A DNA stretch of 64,000 bases from the NCBI RefSeq assembly GCF_004339465.1, contig NZ_SMFY01000001.1, positions 186,001-250,000 on the forward strand, given 5' to 3'. The position numbers and the translations under genes are program-made. Numbering within the stretch: the stretch's first letter is position 1; each line of letters opens with the position of its first letter. The notes below the pieces were generated by a model. That model did no database searches, was not told the origin of the DNA, and worked only from the letters and a program-made list of their open reading frames with translations. Origin of the DNA: Ancylobacter aquaticus (GTDB lineage Bacteria; Pseudomonadota; Alphaproteobacteria; Rhizobiales; Xanthobacteraceae). This document shows, piece by piece, positions 1-11,945 of this stretch.

Positions 1-2
1 CG

Positions 3-638
3 CACAGCGAGCAGGAGCTTTCCGCGCTGACCGAGCAGATGCGCCAGAGCGAGGGGCTTGCCGCCAACAACAAGCTGCTCCATGCGCTGACCGGGCTCGC
101 CGCCCAGCTGGAGGCGGACGCCGCCGCCTCGCTGTTCCGCTTCGGCGCCACCCGCGCCTATGAGGAGATCGTCTCCTCGCGCCTGCGCACCATCGGCGAG
201 CGGCCGATCTCTGGCTATCCCACATGGCAGCAGTTCTTGCTGCGCCGGCTGCAGCCGGCGATGCGGACCTGCCAGGCCATCGAGCAGCGGCAGGCCAATC
301 TGTCGGTCAAGCTGACCAGTGCCGCCAATCTCCTGCGCACCCGGGTCGATGTCGAGCTGGAGCAACAGAACCGCGACCTGCTGCGCAGCATGAATTCCCG
401 CGCGCGCATGCAATTGCGCCTGCAGCAGACGGTCGAAGGCCTCTCCGTCGCTGCAATCTCCTATTACGTCATCAGCCTGCTGCATTATGCGCTGGAAGGG
501 CTGCATGCCCGGGCCGAGGCCGCCGGGCTGCATTATGATGTCGGCGTCGCCATCGCCATCGCCGTGCCGCTGGTGGTGATTCTCATCTGGTCGGTAGTGC
601 GCAGCATTCGCCGCGGCCACGCCGAGGAGGACGCCTGA
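3..638 (+). CDS. DUF3422 family membrane protein, C-terminal part
   Basis: The reading frame is open from the left edge of the window, so this is the C-terminal part of a longer protein; the first in-frame ATG at 39 is probably internal. The visible part is rich in charged helices and ends in one strong membrane helix (about the last 35 residues, AIAIAVPLVVILIWSVV) followed by a short basic and acidic tail. The pattern matches the C-terminus of DUF3422 proteins, which are about 430 residues long and common in alphaproteobacteria. The molecular role is unknown. The gene is convergent with the SDR gene on the other strand. Confidence 0.7.
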   Translation, partial: HSEQELSALTEQMRQSEGLAANNKLLHALTGLAAQLEADAAASLFRFGATRAYEEIVSSRLRTIGERPISGYPTWQQFLLRRLQPAMRTCQAIEQRQANLSVKLTSAANLLRTRVDVELEQQNRDLLRSMNSRARMQLRLQQTVEGLSVAAISYYVISLLHYALEGLHARAEAAGLHYDVGVAIAIAVPLVVILIWSVVRSIRRGHAEEDA

Positions 639-663
639 GCGCTGCGGGCCTGCGGCTCGCGCT

Positions 664-1521
664 CTAACTTTCGCGCAACGTCGGCGCCAGCGCCGACAGG
701 CCCTCCCGGAACGTCGGGTAGCGCAGCGCGCCGCCGAGAAGGGTATGCAGGCGGCCATTGCTCACCCGCCGGTTATCGGCCCAGAAGGACAGGGCCATGG
801 CCGACATGCGGGGGGCGGCTTCCGCGAAGCTCTCTGGCACGGGCGGCGGCAGGCCGAGCAGTGCCGCCGCGAAGCGCACCGGCGCGCAGGAGGGCGAGGG
901 CTCGTCATCCACCACATTCACCACCCCGTCGACGCGTTGCGCGATGGCGGCATGGATGGCGTCGGCGATGTCGTCGACATGGATGCGATTGAACACCTGC
1001 CCTTCGCGTTCGATGCAGCGGGCGGTGCCGTCCGCCATGTCGACCAGCGCGTTGCGGCCGGGGCCATAGATGCCGCCGAGCCGCAGGACCGCGACCGGCC
1101 GGCCAAGGTGGCGGCCCAGCGCCTGCCAGCCGCTTTCCGCCTCGATGCGGCGGCGCGCCCTTGGCACTGTGGCGGCGAGCGGCGCGCTCTCGTCGATCCA
1201 TGCGCCGGCGGAATCGCCATAGACGCCGATGGTGGAGAGATAGACCAGCGGCCCCTTCCCTGCCGCCAGCGCCTCACCGAGCGGCCCGAGGAAGGGGTCG
1301 CCCGCCTCCCCCGGCGCGGCGGAGACGAGCACGGCGTCAGCCTCCGCGGCGGCGGCGATCACAAGCGGGGAGGGCACCCCGTCGAAGCGCAGCATCTCCA
1401 TGCCGGCGCCGGGCTCACCCGAACGGCTGGTGCCGATGCGCCGGGCGAAGGCCTCGCCATGGAGGGCTATGAGGCGCCGCGCGCAATAGCCATGGCCGAG
1501 GCAGAGCAAGGTTCCGGTCAT
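664..1521 (-). CDS. NAD(P)-dependent SDR family oxidoreductase (YeeZ-like)
   Basis: A 285-residue atypical short-chain dehydrogenase/epimerase. It begins with a Rossmann-type segment ([13 protein letters not shown], residues 5-17). It then has an STIGVYGD segment, which is the usual place of the active-site Ser/Thr in the YeeZ-like group, and an [11 protein letters not shown] segment typical of NAD-dependent epimerases. The substrate is not known. It overlaps the end of queG by four bases (ATGA), so the two are translationally coupled in a fzlA-queG-SDR operon, an order I associate with Rhizobiales. Confidence 0.8.
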   Translation of the reverse strand: MTGTLLCLGHGYCARRLIALHGEAFARRIGTSRSGEPGAGMEMLRFDGVPSPLVIAAAAEADAVLVSAAPGEAGDPFLGPLGEALAAGKGPLVYLSTIGVYGDSAGAWIDESAPLAATVPRARRRIEAESGWQALGRHLGRPVAVLRLGGIYGPGRNALVDMADGTARCIEREGQVFNRIHVDDIADAIHAAIAQRVDGVVNVVDDEPSPSCAPVRFAAALLGLPPPVPESFAEAAPRMSAMALSFWADNRRVSNGRLHTLLGGALRYPTFREGLSALAPTLRES

Positions 1522-2693
1522 GGGGCCTCTCCCGCTGAATCAGTCGGTGCCTGCCGCCACTCCGCACTCACCTGCGCATCGGCCTCGCCGGCATGGGCGG
1601 CGCGCAGGGCCGCGAAGTCGGCTGGCGGCAGCAGGCGGGACAACGCCCACACCGCCGCGCCGCGCACCAGCGGGTGCCCGTCGCCCAGATGCCGCTCGGC
1701 CTCGACAGCGAGCCCGGCCTCGCCGGAATTGCCGATCGCCACCAGCACGTTGCGCAGGAAACGGGCGCGGCCGATGCGCTTGACCGGGCTTTTCGAGAAG
1801 CGCGCCCGGAACGCCGCATCGTCGAGCCTGGCGAGCTCGGCGAGCGTCGGGGCGCGGTTTTCGTCGCGCGCGGAAAGGCGCATTTCGCGGCCGAGCGCGG
1901 CGAACTTGTTCCACGGGCAGGCGGCGAGGCAGTCGTCGCAGCCATAGATGCGGTTGCCGACCAGCGGGCGCAACTCGCGGGGGATGGCGCCCTTCAGCTC
2001 GATAGTGAGATAGGAGATGCAGCGGCGCGCATCGATGCGGTAGGGCGCGGGAAAAGCCCCGGTCGGGCACGCGTCGAGGCAGGCGCGGCACGAGCCGCAA
2101 TGGTCGACTTCCGCATCGTCCGGCGGCAAGGCGAGGTTGGTGGCGATGGCACCAAGAAACAGCCATGAGCCCTTGTCGCGCGAGACGAGGTTTGTGTGCT
2201 TGCCCTGCCAGCCGAGCCCGGCCGCCTCGGCGAGCGGCTTTTCCATCAGCGGCGCGGTGTCGACGAACACCTTGACCTCGACCGTCCCCGCCGCGCCCGC
2301 GCGCGGCACGAAGCGCGAGGCGATGCGCTTGAGCTTGCCCTTGATGAGCTCGTGATAATCGTCACCGCGGGCATAAACCGAGATCGTGCCCCGCGTGGGC
2401 TGGCCGAGCAAAGCGCGGGGGTCTTCGTCCGGCCCGTAATTCAGCCCGAGCATCAGGATGGAAGCGACGTCCGGCCACATATTGGCGGGCGCAGCACGGC
2501 GCGCGGCGGTATCGGGCATCCAGTCCATCTCGCCATGCGCGCCCTCGCTGATCCACTGAATGAGGCGCGGGCCGGCATGGGGGATGGCGTCGGCCCTCGC
2601 GATCCCCATCGCGTCGAAGCCCTCTTCGCGGGCCAGCGCGAACAGATAGTCCCTGGCCGCCTCCGGCGTCAGAAATCCAGATCCGCGTAGCAC
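1518..2693 (-). CDS. queG: epoxyqueuosine reductase QueG
   Basis: Catalyses the last step of queuosine synthesis in tRNA, reducing epoxyqueuosine to queuosine with a cobalamin cofactor and two [4Fe-4S] clusters. Cluster cysteines are visible as [12 protein letters not shown] (Cys199, 202, 205, 209), Cys225 and [12 protein letters not shown] (Cys252, 255, 259). The conserved acidic residue in [11 protein letters not shown] (Asp145) is present. The C-terminal 100 residues look like HEAT-type helical repeats. The start overlaps the fzlA stop by 25 bases. A slightly later start cannot be excluded, but no better ribosome site is visible. Confidence 0.95.
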   Translation of the reverse strand: MLRGSGFLTPEAARDYLFALAREEGFDAMGIARADAIPHAGPRLIQWISEGAHGEMDWMPDTAARRAAPANMWPDVASILMLGLNYGPDEDPRALLGQPTRGTISVYARGDDYHELIKGKLKRIASRFVPRAGAAGTVEVKVFVDTAPLMEKPLAEAAGLGWQGKHTNLVSRDKGSWLFLGAIATNLALPPDDAEVDHCGSCRACLDACPTGAFPAPYRIDARRCISYLTIELKGAIPRELRPLVGNRIYGCDDCLAACPWNKFAALGREMRLSARDENRAPTLAELARLDDAAFRARFSKSPVKRIGRARFLRNVLVAIGNSGEAGLAVEAERHLGDGHPLVRGAAVWALSRLLPPADFAALRAAHAGEADAQVSAEWRQAPTDSAGEAP

Positions 2694-3358
2694 GGTGCCG
2701 GCGGCATGCCCGCCATCGTCAGCGCGAGCAGGGGCCGGAACGCGGGACGCGACTTGATGCGCGCGTACCAGATCTTCGCTCCCTCATCCTCTTCCCAGGG
2801 CACGTCGCCGAGATAGTCGACGCTGGAGATATGCGCGGCGGCGGCGAGATCGGCATAGGTCATCCGGTCGCCGGCGAGCCAGTTCCTCGCCTTCAGCAGC
2901 CAGCCGATATACTGCAGATGATAGCGGATATTGGCCCGCGCCGCGCGGATGATGGCCATGTCGGGAGGGCCGCCGCCGAGTTCGCGCGGGGTGTAGCGCT
3001 TGTACACCTTCTCGCGCACCAGCGGCTCGGACACTTCGGCGTAGAATTTGTGGTTGAACCAGGAACTGAGCCGGCGCACCTCGACCCGCTCGCCGATATG
3101 CACCGGCATCAGGCGGCGGGCACCGAGCGCGCTGCCACGGGTCTCGTCGAGATATTCGGTGATCGGGTCGATGCCCGGCACCACGAAGCCGTCATCCTCC
3201 ACCAGCACGGGGGTGGCGCCTGCGGGGTCGAGCATCAGGAAATCGGCCCGGCGCTCCCAGACCCGCTCTTCGATCAGTTCCGGCTCGATGCCCATCTCGC
3301 TGAGGGCGAGACGCACCAGACGCGAATGGGCGCAGAAGGGATGGTGATAGAGCTGCAT
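2669..3358 (-). CDS. fzlA: FzlA-type glutathione S-transferase family protein
   Basis: A 229-residue protein with a thioredoxin-like N-terminal domain ([20 protein letters not shown]) and an all-helical GST C-terminal domain. Its length and the acidic C-terminal tail (YADLDF) match FzlA, the essential alphaproteobacterial GST homologue that binds FtsZ and regulates constriction through FtsW. The FzlA assignment rests on length, tail and the neighbouring queG; a generic GST is the alternative. It is the first gene of the leftward fzlA-queG-SDR operon. Confidence 0.8.
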   Translation of the reverse strand: MQLYHHPFCAHSRLVRLALSEMGIEPELIEERVWERRADFLMLDPAGATPVLVEDDGFVVPGIDPITEYLDETRGSALGARRLMPVHIGERVEVRRLSSWFNHKFYAEVSEPLVREKVYKRYTPRELGGGPPDMAIIRAARANIRYHLQYIGWLLKARNWLAGDRMTYADLAAAAHISSVDYLGDVPWEEDEGAKIWYARIKSRPAFRPLLALTMAGMPPAPCYADLDF

Positions 3359-3537
3359 TTTCCGGGAGGGTTTTGCGGACCGTCGGCAGGCGGCGCCTGA
3401 AATCGGTCTAGAAGGGTTCGCGCCTCATCGCAAGCCATAGCGGCGTGAACATGGCGGGCCGGGCGGCCAGGGACGGTGAACCCGGCGGTGGTTTTCGGGT
3501 TATGGTGTCCACGGGGTTAACAAAGGAGGGCAACGCC

Positions 3538-3936
3538 GTGGAAGACGCAGGGCAAACCGAGCCGCCGCACGGCATCTTCGTCTGGAACGAGCTCAATAGC
3601 CGCGACATCCCGGCCGCCAAGGCGTTCTATGCCGCCGCGCTGGGCTGGACCTTCGATGCGATGCCTATGGAAGGCGGGCCGGAGTACTGGATCATCCGCC
3701 AGGGCGACAGGCAGGTGGGCGGCATCTTCCCCCTGCAGGGGCCGGAATTCGACGGCGTGCCGGAGCACTGGCTGTCCTATATCGCGGTCGACGACGTCGA
3801 CGCCCGGTGCGAGAAGGCTCTGGCCGCCGGCGGTACCCTGCTGCGCGCGCCTTTCGATGTCCCCGACGTCGGTCGAGTGGCGATCGTGCGTGATTCGCAG
3901 GGCGCCGTCGCCGGCTGGATGACGCCGAAAATGTGA
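3538..3936 (+). CDS. VOC (glyoxalase/dioxygenase superfamily) protein
   Basis: A 132-residue protein with one VOC fold of paired beta-alpha-beta-beta-beta modules (GIFVWNELNSRDIPAAKAFY, then a DDVDARCEKALAAGG segment). It resembles the CFP30/SgaA-type single-domain proteins rather than a true glyoxalase I. I chose the GTG start because a strong AAGGAGGG site lies seven bases upstream. The frame stays open to an ATG at 3445, but nothing supports that longer start. The substrate is unknown. Confidence 0.8.
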   Translation: MEDAGQTEPPHGIFVWNELNSRDIPAAKAFYAAALGWTFDAMPMEGGPEYWIIRQGDRQVGGIFPLQGPEFDGVPEHWLSYIAVDDVDARCEKALAAGGTLLRAPFDVPDVGRVAIVRDSQGAVAGWMTPKM

Positions 3937-3960
3937 CCCGACCGGCGCGTTCCTGGCGCG

Positions 3961-3989
3961 TTGGACAACTTCTAACCTACCGTTATTCC
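3961..3989 (+). promoter_or_regulatory. possible sigma-70 promoter for the TIM-barrel isomerase gene
   Basis: TTGGAC at 3961-3966 and TATTCC at 3984-3989 are separated by exactly 17 bases, in the only AT-richer stretch between the VOC gene and the isomerase gene. No transcript evidence is available from sequence alone. Confidence 0.35.
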
Positions 3990-4093
3990 AGACGATTCGG
4001 TCGACCCGTAACGCCTGTGCCATATATACGGCGTAAACAGGCCGCGCGGTCGCCGCGTCTCTTTCACGCCTATCCCTGGGGAAGATCGACACG

Positions 4094-5035
4094 ATGCAGT
4101 TCCACATCCCGGTTCCCGCCATTCGCGCCTGCGGCTTCTCCCTACGCGAGGGGAGTCCCGAGTTCGACGATGTGGGCGCCGGGCTCGACGAGGCCGAAGC
4201 GCTGGATGTCGATATGGTGGAGCTTCCGGTCTATGCGTGGCACCTCGTGGTCGAAGGGCGCATCCTCGACAACCGTCTGAAGGATCTCGTGCAGGCGCTC
4301 AAGGGGCGCCGGCTCGGCTACAGCGTGCATGGCGCGCTGGCCATCAACCTGATGGACCTGCCCGAGCGGCTGGCGCGGCACGAGCAGGTGCTCGCCGCCC
4401 ATATCGACATCGCCGCCGCCGTCGGCGCCCAGCACCTCGTCGTCCATGCCGGCTTCGTGCGTGACCCCGACGACGACCTCGAAGTGGCCTATTCGCGCCA
4501 GCGCGACGCCCTCGCCCGTGCCGGCGACCGTGCGTCGGCCAAGGGGGTGACGCTGTGCGTGGAGAACATCTTCCGCTTTATCAACGTGCGCGAGACGGCG
4601 ACCCCGGCCAAGCTCGCCGGCGAACTGGCGGCGATCGACCATCCGGCGGTGAAGGCGACGCTCGATGTGAGCCACGCCTATATACGCTGCACCGATGCGC
4701 GGCTCGACCCCATCGCCGAGATGGCGGCACTGGCGCCGCATGTCGCCCATTTCCACCTGCACGATTCCTTCGGCCGCCCCAATGAGCGCCGGCCGGGCGA
4801 CCTGTGGTTCTACGACCCGGCCGAGGCGGTGGCCTTTGGCGAGGGCGACCTGCATCTTCCGATCGGCTGGGGCGGCATCGACTGGGACAGTGTGGTGCAG
4901 ATGGTGCGCCCGCCGGCTGGCGCGGTCGCCATGCTGGAACTGAACCCGCGCCACTGGCGCGAACTGGGCGACCAGGTGGGGGTGCTGCGGGCGCTCGCCG
5001 GGCGTTTCCAGCCGGCTTTCGCGCCCGCCCCCTAG
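4094..5035 (+). CDS. sugar phosphate isomerase/epimerase family TIM barrel
   Basis: A 313-residue xylose-isomerase-like TIM-barrel protein (AP endonuclease family 2 fold). Likely metal ligands sit in the expected order: Glu in CVENIF, Asp and His in TLDVSHAYI, His in HFHLHDSFGR and Glu in MLELNPRHW. The substrate cannot be read from the sequence. The gene stands alone between the VOC gene and dnaK, with a GGGGAAG ribosome site about ten bases before the ATG. Confidence 0.8.
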   Translation: MQFHIPVPAIRACGFSLREGSPEFDDVGAGLDEAEALDVDMVELPVYAWHLVVEGRILDNRLKDLVQALKGRRLGYSVHGALAINLMDLPERLARHEQVLAAHIDIAAAVGAQHLVVHAGFVRDPDDDLEVAYSRQRDALARAGDRASAKGVTLCVENIFRFINVRETATPAKLAGELAAIDHPAVKATLDVSHAYIRCTDARLDPIAEMAALAPHVAHFHLHDSFGRPNERRPGDLWFYDPAEAVAFGEGDLHLPIGWGGIDWDSVVQMVRPPAGAVAMLELNPRHWRELGDQVGVLRALAGRFQPAFAPAP

Positions 5036-5108
5036 GGCGACAGGCCTCCATGGGGCCTCGCGCCGGGCGAGGCTTTTGCGCAGCGCATGTTTTCCGCGCA
5101 CGCTGCTT

Positions 5109-5137
5109 CTTGCGGCGGAAACGGCCGCCCCCTATAT
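5109..5137 (+). promoter_or_regulatory. candidate RpoH (sigma-32) promoter of dnaK
   Basis: CTTGCGG at 5109-5115 is followed after 15 bases by CCTATAT at 5131-5137, within a C-rich run (CCCCCTATAT). This resembles the alphaproteobacterial heat-shock promoter (CTTG element, then CCnnAT-like -10). It lies about 130 bases before the dnaK start, which would leave a long untranslated leader. Confidence 0.5.
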
Positions 5138-5264
5138 CGGCCACGAACGGCGCGGATAGCGTCGTACCCAATTGTTTGGGGGCCGGTCCGGGGGCACGGC
5201 ATTCAGTCCGTTCCTCTCCGGGTGCTTCAAGAAGGTCCGGCCGGCCTGCCGGAAGGAGAAACAT

Positions 5265-7163
<1,899 letters not shown>

Positions 7164-7177
7164 CCGACATCTGAGCG

Positions 7178-7213
7178 CCGCCCCCGGATTCCGTTCCGGG
7201 GGCGGATTTCTTT
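7178..7213 (+). terminator. Rho-independent terminator after dnaK
   Basis: A perfect 11-bp stem (CCGCCCCCGGA at 7178-7188 with TCCGGGGGCGG at 7195-7205) and a six-base loop are followed by ATTTCTTT. It lies 15 bases after the dnaK stop and should limit readthrough into dnaJ. Confidence 0.85.
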
Positions 7214-7372
7214 CCGTGGCCGCGCGGCGGGTGCCACAGCCGCCACGGGTCAGCGTAAGCCCGGCACGCAGGATCACGGCCGGGGCGTCCGGCAGGTTTC
7301 CTGCATGGCGGCCAGGACCGCCCGCTGCGGGATGCGCCGGCGGCGGCCAACGATGCGACGGCACAGCGACCC

Positions 7373-8521
7373 ATGTCCAAGACCGACTATTACGAACTCC
7401 TCGAAGTCACCAAGACCTGCAGCGATGGCGAGCTGAAAAGCTCCTATCGCAAGCTCGCGATGAAGTGGCATCCGGACAAGAATCCGGGCAATGGCGATGC
7501 CGAGCTTCGCTTCAAGGAAATCAGCCAGGCCTATGAGGTCCTCAAGGACCCGCAGAAGCGCGCCGCCTATGACCGATTCGGCCACGCTGCCTTCGATGGC
7601 GGCATGGGCGCGCCGGGCGGGCCGGGCTTCGGCTCCGATTTTGCTTCCACCTTCTCCGATATTTTCGACGATCTGTTCGGCATGTCCGGCGGCCGGCGCG
7701 GCGGCGCCAGCGGCGGGGGGCGCGGCGGGCGCGAGCGCGGCGCGGACCTGCGCTACAACATGGAAATCACGCTGGAGGAGGCGTTCTCCGGCAAGGACGC
7801 CACCATCCGCCTGCCGACCTCGATCATCTGCGAAACCTGCACGGGCACCGGCGCCAAGCCCGGCACCCAGCCCACCACCTGCCGCACCTGCTCGGGTTCC
7901 GGGCGCATTCGCCAGGCGCAGGGCTTCTTCACCCTGGAGCGCACCTGCCCGACCTGCCAGGGGCGTGGCCAAGTGATCGAGGACCCGTGCCCGGCCTGCG
8001 ACGGCGCCGGCCGCACCACCAAGGAGCGCACGCTCGAAGTGGGCATTCCCGCCGGTGTCGAGGACGGCACCCGCATCCGGCTCGGCAATGAGGGCGAGGC
8101 GGGGGTGCGCGGCGGCCCGCCGGGCGACCTCTACATCTTCCTGTCGCTCGCCCCGCACGATTTCTTCCAGCGCGACGGGGCGGACCTCTTCTGCCGGGCG
8201 CCGATTTCCATGGTCACGGCCGCGCTCGGGGGTACGTGCGAGGTGCCGACTATCGACGGCGAGACCACCAAGGTGAAGATTCCCGACGGCACGCAGTCCG
8301 GCAAGCGTTTCCGCCTTTCTGGAAAAGGCATGCCGGTACTGCGCAGCCGCACGCGCGGTGACATGTATGTGCAGGTTGTCGTCGAAACGCCGCAGAACCT
8401 GACGCGGCGTCAGCGCGAACTTCTGAGCGAGTTCGATGCAGAATGTTCAAAAGACACCCATCCCGAGTCGAGCGGCTTCTTCGCCCGGGTGAAGGATTTC
8501 TTTGCCGGCGACGCCGAATAA
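7373..8521 (+). CDS. dnaJ: molecular chaperone DnaJ (Hsp40)
   Basis: A type A J-protein of 382 residues that activates DnaK ATPase. The J domain carries the HPD motif (WHPDKNPG), followed by a Gly/Phe-rich linker. Four zinc-finger repeats follow ([32 protein letters not shown]), then the two C-terminal substrate-binding domains. Length and domain order are normal. It lies downstream of dnaK, separated by 209 bases with a terminator. Confidence 0.98.
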   Translation: MSKTDYYELLEVTKTCSDGELKSSYRKLAMKWHPDKNPGNGDAELRFKEISQAYEVLKDPQKRAAYDRFGHAAFDGGMGAPGGPGFGSDFASTFSDIFDDLFGMSGGRRGGASGGGRGGRERGADLRYNMEITLEEAFSGKDATIRLPTSIICETCTGTGAKPGTQPTTCRTCSGSGRIRQAQGFFTLERTCPTCQGRGQVIEDPCPACDGAGRTTKERTLEVGIPAGVEDGTRIRLGNEGEAGVRGGPPGDLYIFLSLAPHDFFQRDGADLFCRAPISMVTAALGGTCEVPTIDGETTKVKIPDGTQSGKRFRLSGKGMPVLRSRTRGDMYVQVVVETPQNLTRRQRELLSEFDAECSKDTHPESSGFFARVKDFFAGDAE

Positions 8522-8695
8522 GCGGCAAAACGTAATCGGCGCGTCATCGCGAGGCCTTAACAGGAGGCCGTCCGGCCTCTACTGTTGACCCTGGTTTCCT
8601 ACCGCGCCGCCCTTGCCTCGCTGCGTCGTCTCGCGGCTCTCGCCACTCTTGCGTTGCCGCGCCTTCCCGCCACGGCTTACCGGAATCGAAGTCGC

Positions 8696-9331
8696 ATGCT
8701 CCATCGTTCTGCCTGCCCCTCGCCGAAAGAGCGGCCCGACGAAGTTCGCTTCCTCCAGTCTTGGCTGCAGAACCCGCTCCGCACCGGCGCCGTCTCGCCG
8801 TCGGGCCGGGCGCTGGCGCGCACCATGGCGAGCTATGTCGACCCCGAGCAGGACGGCCCGGTGATCGAGCTCGGCCCCGGCACCGGCCCGGTGACGGCGG
8901 CGCTCATCGCGCGCGGCGTCGCGCCGGAGCGGCTAGTGCTGATCGAGTACAACCCGGAATTCTGCAAGCTGCTGCGCCTGCGCTTCCCCGCCGCCACCGT
9001 TATCCAGGGCGACGCCTACAACATGGCGCTCACGGTAGAAAGCCACCTTGACCGCCCTTCGGCGGCCGTGGTGTCGAGCCTGCCGCTCTTCACCCGCCCC
9101 GCGCCCGAGCGCCATGGCCTGCTCGATCAGGCGTTCGGCCTGAGCACGCCGCGCGCGCCCTTCATCCAGTTCACCTATGCCGTCGTCTCGCCGGTGCCGC
9201 TGGCTCCGGAGCGCTTCGACGCCCATGTCAGCCAGCGCATCTGGGCCAACCTGCCGCCGGCGCGCGTCTGGGTGTATCGCTCCAACACGCATCACGCGGC
9301 GCCCGCGGAGTTGAACGCAGCCGAGGCGTGA
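8696..9331 (+). CDS. class I SAM-dependent methyltransferase, PmtA-like
   Basis: About 211 residues from the first ATG. The SAM-binding motif I is VIELGPGTGPVTAAL, and the preceding FLQSWLQNPLRTGAVSPSGR segment is characteristic of the rhizobial phospholipid N-methyltransferase/rRNA-adenine-dimethylase-like group. Phosphatidylethanolamine is the likely substrate but is not proven. A TTG at 8585 would add 37 residues; they are hydrophobic and basic but unlike the family, so I prefer the ATG at 8696. Confidence 0.75.
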   Translation: MLHRSACPSPKERPDEVRFLQSWLQNPLRTGAVSPSGRALARTMASYVDPEQDGPVIELGPGTGPVTAALIARGVAPERLVLIEYNPEFCKLLRLRFPAATVIQGDAYNMALTVESHLDRPSAAVVSSLPLFTRPAPERHGLLDQAFGLSTPRAPFIQFTYAVVSPVPLAPERFDAHVSQRIWANLPPARVWVYRSNTHHAAPAELNAAEA

Positions 9332-9369
9332 CGCCCGGCGCACGGTTCGCCCGGCACAAGGAGGCCCAT

Positions 9370-9954
9370 ATGCGCCTGCCCCGCATCCTCGTCTTTGCCG
9401 GCTCGATCCGTACCGGCTCGTTCTCCGCCAGCCTTGCCGGGCTGGCCGCCAAGGAACTGGCGCAGATGGCGTGCGAGCCGGTGCTGCTGTCGCTCGCCGA
9501 CTACCCGATGCCGATCTATGACGGGGATCTTGAAGCGCATGAGGGTGTACCGGCCGCCGCCAGTCAGCTGCGCGACCAACTCGCGCGCGCCGACGGCGTG
9601 TTCATCGTCACCCCTGAATACAATGCCGGCCTGCCGCCTTTGCTGAAGAACGCGCTCGACTGGGCGAGCCGGGTACGCGGCGGGGAGGGTGACGCCTTCA
9701 AGGGGCCGGTTTTTGCCATCGGCTCCTCCTCGCCCGGCGGGCTGGGCGGCTATCGCGCCGCGATGATGCTGCGCCAGACGCTGGCGCTCGGCCTCGGCGC
9801 TCTCGTGCTGGCCGAGCAGGTGATGCTGGCGGGTGCGTCCAAAGCCTTCGACGAACGCGGCGACTTCCACGACGAGAAGGCGCGCGAAAGGTTGCGCGCC
9901 GTGATGACAACGCTTATCGAGCAGGCGGCGCTGCGGGCGGGTCTGCGCGCCTGA
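9370..9954 (+). CDS. NADPH-dependent FMN reductase
   Basis: A 194-residue flavodoxin-fold reductase. The FMN phosphate loop is [11 protein letters not shown] near the N-terminus, and the [18 protein letters not shown] segment is the family signature. It reduces flavins or quinone-like acceptors with NAD(P)H. The start is fixed by AAGGAGG a few bases upstream of ATG 9370. It is followed 16 bases later by pyrF, so co-transcription is likely. Confidence 0.88.
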   Translation: MRLPRILVFAGSIRTGSFSASLAGLAAKELAQMACEPVLLSLADYPMPIYDGDLEAHEGVPAAASQLRDQLARADGVFIVTPEYNAGLPPLLKNALDWASRVRGGEGDAFKGPVFAIGSSSPGGLGGYRAAMMLRQTLALGLGALVLAEQVMLAGASKAFDERGDFHDEKARERLRAVMTTLIEQAALRAGLRA

Positions 9955-9970
9955 GCGCGGAGACGTCTTC

Positions 9971-10681
9971 ATGCACGCCCCTGTTTCCGATCCGCGCGAC
10001 CGGCTCATCGTCGCGCTCGACCTGCCCTCGGTCGGTGCGGCGGAAAGCGTTATTTCCCGGCTGGGCGACACGGTGAGCTTCTACAAGATCGGTTATGAAC
10101 TCGGCTTCGCCGGCGGCCTCGGCCTTGCCCGCGAGCTGGTCGCCGATGGCCGCAAGGTGTTCATCGACTTCAAGCTGCACGACATCGGCAACACGGTGGC
10201 GCGCGGCGTCGCCAGCCTGGCCGGGCTCGGCGCCAGCTTCGCCACCGTGCATGCCTATCCCCAGACCATGCGCGCGGCGATGGAAGGCAAGGGGGCGAGC
10301 CCGCTGCGCATTCTCGCCGTCACCGTGCTCACCTCCTATGACGAGGGCGACCTCGCCGAGGCCGGCTATGGCGCCGGCGTCGCGCAGACCGTGGCGCGCC
10401 GGGTGGCGCAGGCGCGCGAGATCGGCATTGACGGCATTGTCTGCGCCCCGACCGACGCCGCCTCGGTGCGGGCCGCGCTGGGGCCGAAGGGCGCCATCGT
10501 CACCCCCGGCGTGCGCCCGGACGGCACGGCGGCCGGCGACCAGAAACGTATCGCCACGCCGTTTGCCGCCATTCGCGCCGGTGCCGACCATCTCGTGGTC
10601 GGCCGGCCCATCGTCGCCTCGCCCGATCCCGCCGCCGCCGCCCGCGCGGTGCAGGCCGAGATCGCCCGCGCGCTTTCCTGA
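9971..10681 (+). CDS. pyrF: orotidine 5'-phosphate decarboxylase
   Basis: Last step of UMP synthesis, decarboxylating OMP. A 236-residue TIM barrel. The catalytic Asp-Lys-Asp array is in [12 protein letters not shown] (Asp66, Lys68, Asp71) with Asp17 in ALDLPS. The phosphate-binding VTPGVRP and HLVVGRPI segments are present. Its location between an FMN reductase and a DUF1330 gene suggests a short rightward operon. Confidence 0.97.
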   Translation: MHAPVSDPRDRLIVALDLPSVGAAESVISRLGDTVSFYKIGYELGFAGGLGLARELVADGRKVFIDFKLHDIGNTVARGVASLAGLGASFATVHAYPQTMRAAMEGKGASPLRILAVTVLTSYDEGDLAEAGYGAGVAQTVARRVAQAREIGIDGIVCAPTDAASVRAALGPKGAIVTPGVRPDGTAAGDQKRIATPFAAIRAGADHLVVGRPIVASPDPAAAARAVQAEIARALS

Positions 10682-10705
10682 ACCGACGCAGAAGGACCGA
10701 GAACA

Positions 10706-11326
10706 ATGGCCAAGGGCTACTGGATCAGCCGCCTCGATGTGCACGATGCCGACGGCTACAAGCCCTATCTGCAGGGCGCGGAACCGGCGATCGCCTCCTT
10801 TGGCGGGCGCTTCCTGGTGCGCGGCGGCACGCCGGGGGCGCTGGAGGGCACCGCCCGCGCGCGCAACGTCGTGGTCGAGTTCAAGGATTTCGAGACCGCG
10901 CGCGCCTGCTTCCAATCGCCGGAATATCAGGCCGCCTACACCCACCGCGTCGCTTCCTCGGAGGGCGAGCATCTCATTATCGAGGGCTATGAAGGCGACC
11001 AGCCGGCGGCGGCGACGCTTTCCGGCGCGGCGGACGGACCCGGCACCGGCTATTGGGTCATGCGGATCGACGTGCACGACATGGAAACCTACAAATCCTA
11101 TGTCGCTGCTGACGCCATCGCCATTGCCAAATATGAGGGGTGGTTCGTGGTGCGCGGTGGACGTCACGAGGGCGTGCATGGGCAGGCCCGCTCGCGCAAC
11201 GTGCTGGTCGCGTTCAAGGATCTGGCGACCGCGCTGGCCTGCTATCACTCGCCGGAGTATCAGGCTGCGCTTGCCTTCCGCAGCAAGGCGGCCGTGGCCG
11301 AGGTGATCGCCATCGCCGGCGTGTGA
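10706..11326 (+). CDS. tandem DUF1330 domain protein
   Basis: A 206-residue protein made of two DUF1330 (dimeric alpha+beta barrel) units. Unit 1 spans residues 1-95 (GYWISRLDVHDADGYKPYL, then VVVEFKDFETARACFQSPEYQ). Unit 2 spans about 110-206 (GYWVMRIDVHDMETYKSYV, then VLVAFKDLATALACYHSPEYQ). DUF1330 proteins are usually single domains near 95 residues that dimerise, so this fusion probably forms the dimer in one chain. Function is unknown. It follows pyrF by 24 bases. Confidence 0.85.
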   Translation: MAKGYWISRLDVHDADGYKPYLQGAEPAIASFGGRFLVRGGTPGALEGTARARNVVVEFKDFETARACFQSPEYQAAYTHRVASSEGEHLIIEGYEGDQPAAATLSGAADGPGTGYWVMRIDVHDMETYKSYVAADAIAIAKYEGWFVVRGGRHEGVHGQARSRNVLVAFKDLATALACYHSPEYQAALAFRSKAAVAEVIAIAGV

Positions 11327-11570
11327 CGGCGCTCGCTGTTCCGCGAAATGACTCGGCGCCTCGGCGAGAGAGGGCGCAGAAGGGACAAAGGCGCATGCTC
11401 GCAGGCCTTTGTGGGGTTCACTGGCGTGCGGGCGATGGACAAGCCGAAAGAGTCCTGCTATGTGCGCTCACCCTGATTGGCTGCCCGCCGTCCCGTAGGT
11501 TTCGGGAGACCCGCGCCAATCGCCAGACTTCAATGATACGCGATACGCGAAGCACGAAAGAGGAAGACAC

Positions 11571-11813
11571 GTGCAGGTTCTCGTTCGGGACAACAACGTC
11601 GACCAGGCCCTCAAGGCTCTGAAGAAGAAGATGCAGCGCGAAGGCATCTTTCGCGAGATGAAGCTGCGCGGGCATTACGAGAAGCCTTCCGAGAAGCGCG
11701 CCCGCGAGGAGGCTGAGGCCGTCCGTCGCGCGCGCAAGCTGGCCCGCAAGCGCGCCCAGCGCGAGGGCCTGCTGCCCTCGAAGCCCAAGGTCGTTCCCGG
11801 CGCTCCCCGCTGA
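11571..11813 (+). CDS. rpsU: 30S ribosomal protein S21
   Basis: An 80-residue, very basic protein beginning [20 protein letters not shown], the standard alphaproteobacterial S21 start. The start codon is GTG with a GAGGAAG site upstream. It belongs to the small subunit platform near the anti-Shine-Dalgarno end of 16S rRNA. The 240-base leader holds no gene I can support. Confidence 0.96.
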   Translation: MQVLVRDNNVDQALKALKKKMQREGIFREMKLRGHYEKPSEKRAREEAEAVRRARKLARKRAQREGLLPSKPKVVPGAPR

Positions 11814-11945
11814 GACGACGCCGCGCGGCCCTGCCCCGGTCGGCAGGACGCGAGAGATTTCCACCCCTGCCGGATCGGCGGGGCTGAGCTATAGAAGCGC
11901 GGTGACGCAAGTCGCTGCGCTTTTTGCGTCTGGAGAATCGGCCGC

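Noticed and set aside
10095..11306. 403-codon plus-strand frame overlapping pyrF and the DUF1330 gene
   Set aside because: Arg/Pro/Ser-rich alternative frame of two well-supported genes.
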